Assembly (NCBI GenBank): GCA_005792225.1
Contig: SXSP01000537.1
Coordinates: 1-7,379, forward strand
DNA length: 7,379 bases
Direction: 5' to 3'
DNA from: Bdellovibrionales bacterium
GTDB lineage: Bacteria; Bdellovibrionota; Bdellovibrionia; Bdellovibrionales; JAMPXM01
A model generated the notes under the pieces. The model worked only from the letters and a program-made list of their open reading frames with translations. It did no database searches and was not told where the DNA came from. The position numbers were made by a program, and so were the translations under genes. Shown here piece by piece: positions 5,797 through 7,379 of this stretch (its first letter is position 1; the number at the start of each line of letters is the position of its first letter).

Positions 5797-5801
5797 CTCG
5801 A

Positions 5802-6521
5802 ATGAAAACCACGGATTGGAATCAGCAACAAACGCGGACTCAAACTGAGTTCATTCGCATTTACGAATTACTCCCGGCGATCTTCGGAATCGCATTCACG
5901 AGTTACGGCCTGGCTCCGCTTCTCACTCCGGGAACCCAGCCTCGTACGGCCCTCACGATGATTTGCCTCATCGTGGGTGTGATCGCACTCGCCATCGACT
6001 GCAAGCGTTTCTCTCATCATACAGGACTTCAAGTGCTCACTCCGGGTTACTGGACGGAGCGACGGATTTCGGGGCGACGCAAACTCGGAATCGGCGTCAT
6101 CGCTCTCTCTGCCGGATTTGCTCTGGCATCCGCGATCTCAACTTTGATTTCGTTTTACGGTGATCGCATCGAGCACGCGGCATTGTTGAAGTCTGGGCAA
6201 ATCGCGCAGGCGCAAATTCTCGCCCGCTGCGGTTCGAATGCCTTTGGCTGCGTAACGATCGACTTTACCAATCCGAATCGGATTCAAAAGTCGATTCCGA
6301 TAGATCGCACGCATTACGACCTTCTCGAGGCGGGCGATATGATCACGATCGTGTACCCGATTGGCCGAGCCTCGGAGGCAGTTTTCACTGAGTTCAATTT
6401 CGATCGTTGGAGACCGGAAGTTCCACTTGCGTGGACTTGGATCGCTCTTGTCGCGTTGAGTTTAGGCTGGTTTCCGTTAAAGGGGCGGCTTCTCGGATTT
6501 GTCGTCCGCAACCGCGGCTGA
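5802..6521 (+). CDS. Four-helix membrane protein, possibly DUF3592-like
   Basis: A 239-residue inner-membrane protein without a recognised named function. After a polar N-terminus it has hydrophobic segments at about 23-41, 50-66, 95-118 and 207-226. Between the third and fourth lies a soluble domain of about 85 residues with a strand-rich pattern: KSGQIAQAQILARC, CVTIDFTNP, KSIPIDRTHYDLLEAGDMITIVYPIG. The G-D-x-(I/V)-x-V-x-Y-P element near 178-186 recalls DUF3592 domains, but I could not test this. C143 and C150 flank a short loop (CGSNAFGC) and could form a disulfide if this domain is periplasmic. No good Shine-Dalgarno sequence is seen; GGAG at 5782-5785 is too far away. The 3' end overlaps the small membrane protein gene on the other strand by 45 bp. 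Confidence 0.75.
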   Translation: MKTTDWNQQQTRTQTEFIRIYELLPAIFGIAFTSYGLAPLLTPGTQPRTALTMICLIVGVIALAIDCKRFSHHTGLQVLTPGYWTERRISGRRKLGIGVIALSAGFALASAISTLISFYGDRIEHAALLKSGQIAQAQILARCGSNAFGCVTIDFTNPNRIQKSIPIDRTHYDLLEAGDMITIVYPIGRASEAVFTEFNFDRWRPEVPLAWTWIALVALSLGWFPLKGRLLGFVVRNRG

Positions 6522-6674
6522 TTCTTCTGGTCCCCTGTGGCTGCGTTCGTTTTCGAGCGCCGTCTTTCCGGTGATTCCCACCCACTCAGGCAGGAAAATC
6601 ATAAAGAGGACGTAGACCACAACGCCTACGATCACGACGACAAAAAGAATCCACCAGGGAAAACCAGAATCCAT
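6477..6674 (-). CDS. Small single-helix membrane protein
   Basis: A 65-residue protein with one strong transmembrane helix: MDSGFPWW, then a run of valine, isoleucine and leucine to about residue 29 (ILFVVVIVGVVVYVLFMIFL), followed by PEWVGITGKTA and a charged, acidic soluble tail to the end. I chose the ATG at 6674; the only earlier start is a TTG at 6710 that adds residues unlike a membrane N-terminus. I do not assign a family. It is probably real because the helix and the PEWVGITGK segment are well formed and unlike a random frame. It lies 37 bp after the aconitase gene and may be co-transcribed with it. Its last 45 bases overlap the end of the four-helix protein gene on the opposite strand. 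No Shine-Dalgarno sequence is evident; a hairpin lies just before the start. Confidence 0.65.
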   Translation of the reverse strand: MDSGFPWWILFVVVIVGVVVYVLFMIFLPEWVGITGKTALENERSHRGPEESAAVADDKSEKPPL

Positions 6675-6676
6675 GA

Positions 6677-6697
6677 CCCGAGGTGTAGCACCCCGGG
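6677..6697 (-). other. GC-rich hairpin between acnA and the small membrane protein gene
   Basis: CCCGAGGTG and CACCCCGGG pair across a TAG loop at eight of nine positions. It begins 15 bases after the aconitase stop and ends 2 bases before the ATG of the next gene. No T-run follows it on the minus strand, so it is not a standard Rho-independent terminator. It could stabilise the acnA mRNA end or mask initiation at 6674. Confidence 0.4.
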
Positions 6698-6711
6698 CCT
6701 GGCAGGACAAG

Positions 6712-7379
6712 TTACGCTTGTTGGCTTCGAAGAAGATTCAAGGCGCTTCCAGACTGGAACCACTTGATCTGTTCGTTATTGAACGTGTGCTTGAGCTCGA
6801 CCGACTCTTTTTTGCCATCCGCATGGGTCACCTCGAGAGTGAGGCTCTTTCCTGGAGCAAATGTCGAGAGGCCGCGAATCGCGACTCGATCATCTTCTTT
6901 GATCTTGTCGTAATCAGTGGGGTTCGCGAACGTGAGTGGCAAAGCACCTTGCTTCTTCAGGTTCGTCTCGTGAATGCGCGCGAAGCTCTTCGTGATCACG
7001 GCGACTCCGCCGAGATGACGGGGCGACATCGCCGCGTGCTCACGGCTCGAACCTTCGCCGTAGTTCTCATCACCGATGATCACCCAACGCTGGCCCTTGG
7101 CTTTGTAGTCGCGGGCGACTTGCGCGAACTCTTTACCGGTTTCACCGGTGAGAACGTTCTTGCCTTGGCCGATCGCATTCGTGAACGCGTTCGTCGCGCC
7201 GAGAAGCATATTGTTCGAGATATTGTCGAGGTGACCGCGATACTTGAGCCACTTTCCCGCCGGCGAAATGTGGTCCGTTGTGCACTTTCCCTTCGCCTTG
7301 CAGAGAACGAGCATGTTCTCAGCCGCATCCTTGCCATCCCACTTCGCAAACGGCGCGAGGAGCTGGAGACGATCGCTCG
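6712..7379 (-). CDS. Aconitate hydratase (mitochondrial-type), C-terminal part; 5' end outside the window
   Basis: The last 221 residues of aconitase, which interconverts citrate and isocitrate in the TCA cycle with a 4Fe-4S cluster. The reading frame is open to the window edge, where the protein reads [20 protein letters not shown], so the gene continues beyond it; the family is usually about 750 residues. Visible C-terminal swivelling-domain motifs are [47 protein letters not shown] with the SREH substrate-binding element, [31 protein letters not shown] and the end pattern [18 protein letters not shown]. This wording is closer to the mitochondrial aconitase group than to E. coli AcnA or AcnB. 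The iron-sulfur cysteines lie outside the window. Stop is TAA. Confidence 0.95.
   Translation of the reverse strand, partial: SDRLQLLAPFAKWDGKDAAENMLVLCKAKGKCTTDHISPAGKWLKYRGHLDNISNNMLLGATNAFTNAIGQGKNVLTGETGKEFAQVARDYKAKGQRWVIIGDENYGEGSSREHAAMSPRHLGGVAVITKSFARIHETNLKKQGALPLTFANPTDYDKIKEDDRVAIRGLSTFAPGKSLTLEVTHADGKKESVELKHTFNNEQIKWFQSGSALNLLRSQQA

Noticed and set aside
5600..5848. Open frames on both strands across the gap 5653-5801
   Set aside because: They run across the start of the PilT-like gene, show no domain or good ribosome binding site, and the gap reads better as a divergent regulatory region.
6677..6697. Rho-independent terminator after acnA
   Set aside because: The stem is good, but no T-run follows on the minus strand, so it is reported only as a hairpin.

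Overview
The window is compact bacterial chromosome of moderately high GC. It reads as housekeeping and accessory genes with short intergenic gaps, and no stretch over 300 bases lacks a gene. I see no tRNA, rRNA, CRISPR array, insertion sequence or phage gene. A mitochondrial-type aconitase, a PilT-like ATPase with a long tail, a BirA without a DNA-binding domain and several small secreted or membrane proteins would fit a predatory or delta-like proteobacterium (Bdellovibrionota or a relative). That placement is an impression from protein style, not a demonstrated assignment.

Left part (1-2727, + strand): the 3' end of nadC (NAD synthesis), then birA (biotin protein ligase), a peroxiredoxin/thioredoxin-like protein with a CNHC motif, and a membrane-anchored GyrI-like protein. 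Spacing is 11, 36 and 10 bp, so these probably form one operon. A small secreted protein of unknown function follows after a 107-bp gap.

Middle (2724-4345): a minus-strand pair consists of bioY (biotin-binding S component of an ECF transporter) and, overlapping it by ATGA, an exported cysteine hydrolase of the YiiX/NlpC-P60-like type. A MarR-family regulator is divergent from bioY. The gap between them holds an imperfect 19-bp palindrome inside a good candidate bioY promoter, plus a hairpin that would bury the bioY ribosome binding site. With a BirA that cannot act as a repressor nearby, this looks like a biotin-uptake unit controlled by a MarR-type regulator. This is the most interesting part of the window.

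Right part (4342-7379): a minus-strand PilT-like secretion/retraction ATPase carries a proline-rich C-terminal tail and an altered Asp box. A divergent plus-strand four-helix membrane protein follows (possibly DUF3592-like). On the minus strand at the right edge are a one-helix small membrane protein and the 3' end of the aconitase gene.

Two convergent gene pairs (2724-2727 and 4342-4345) end in interlocked stop codons using the same CTAA/TTAG tetranucleotide, and a third pair overlaps by 45 bp, so the region is tightly packed.
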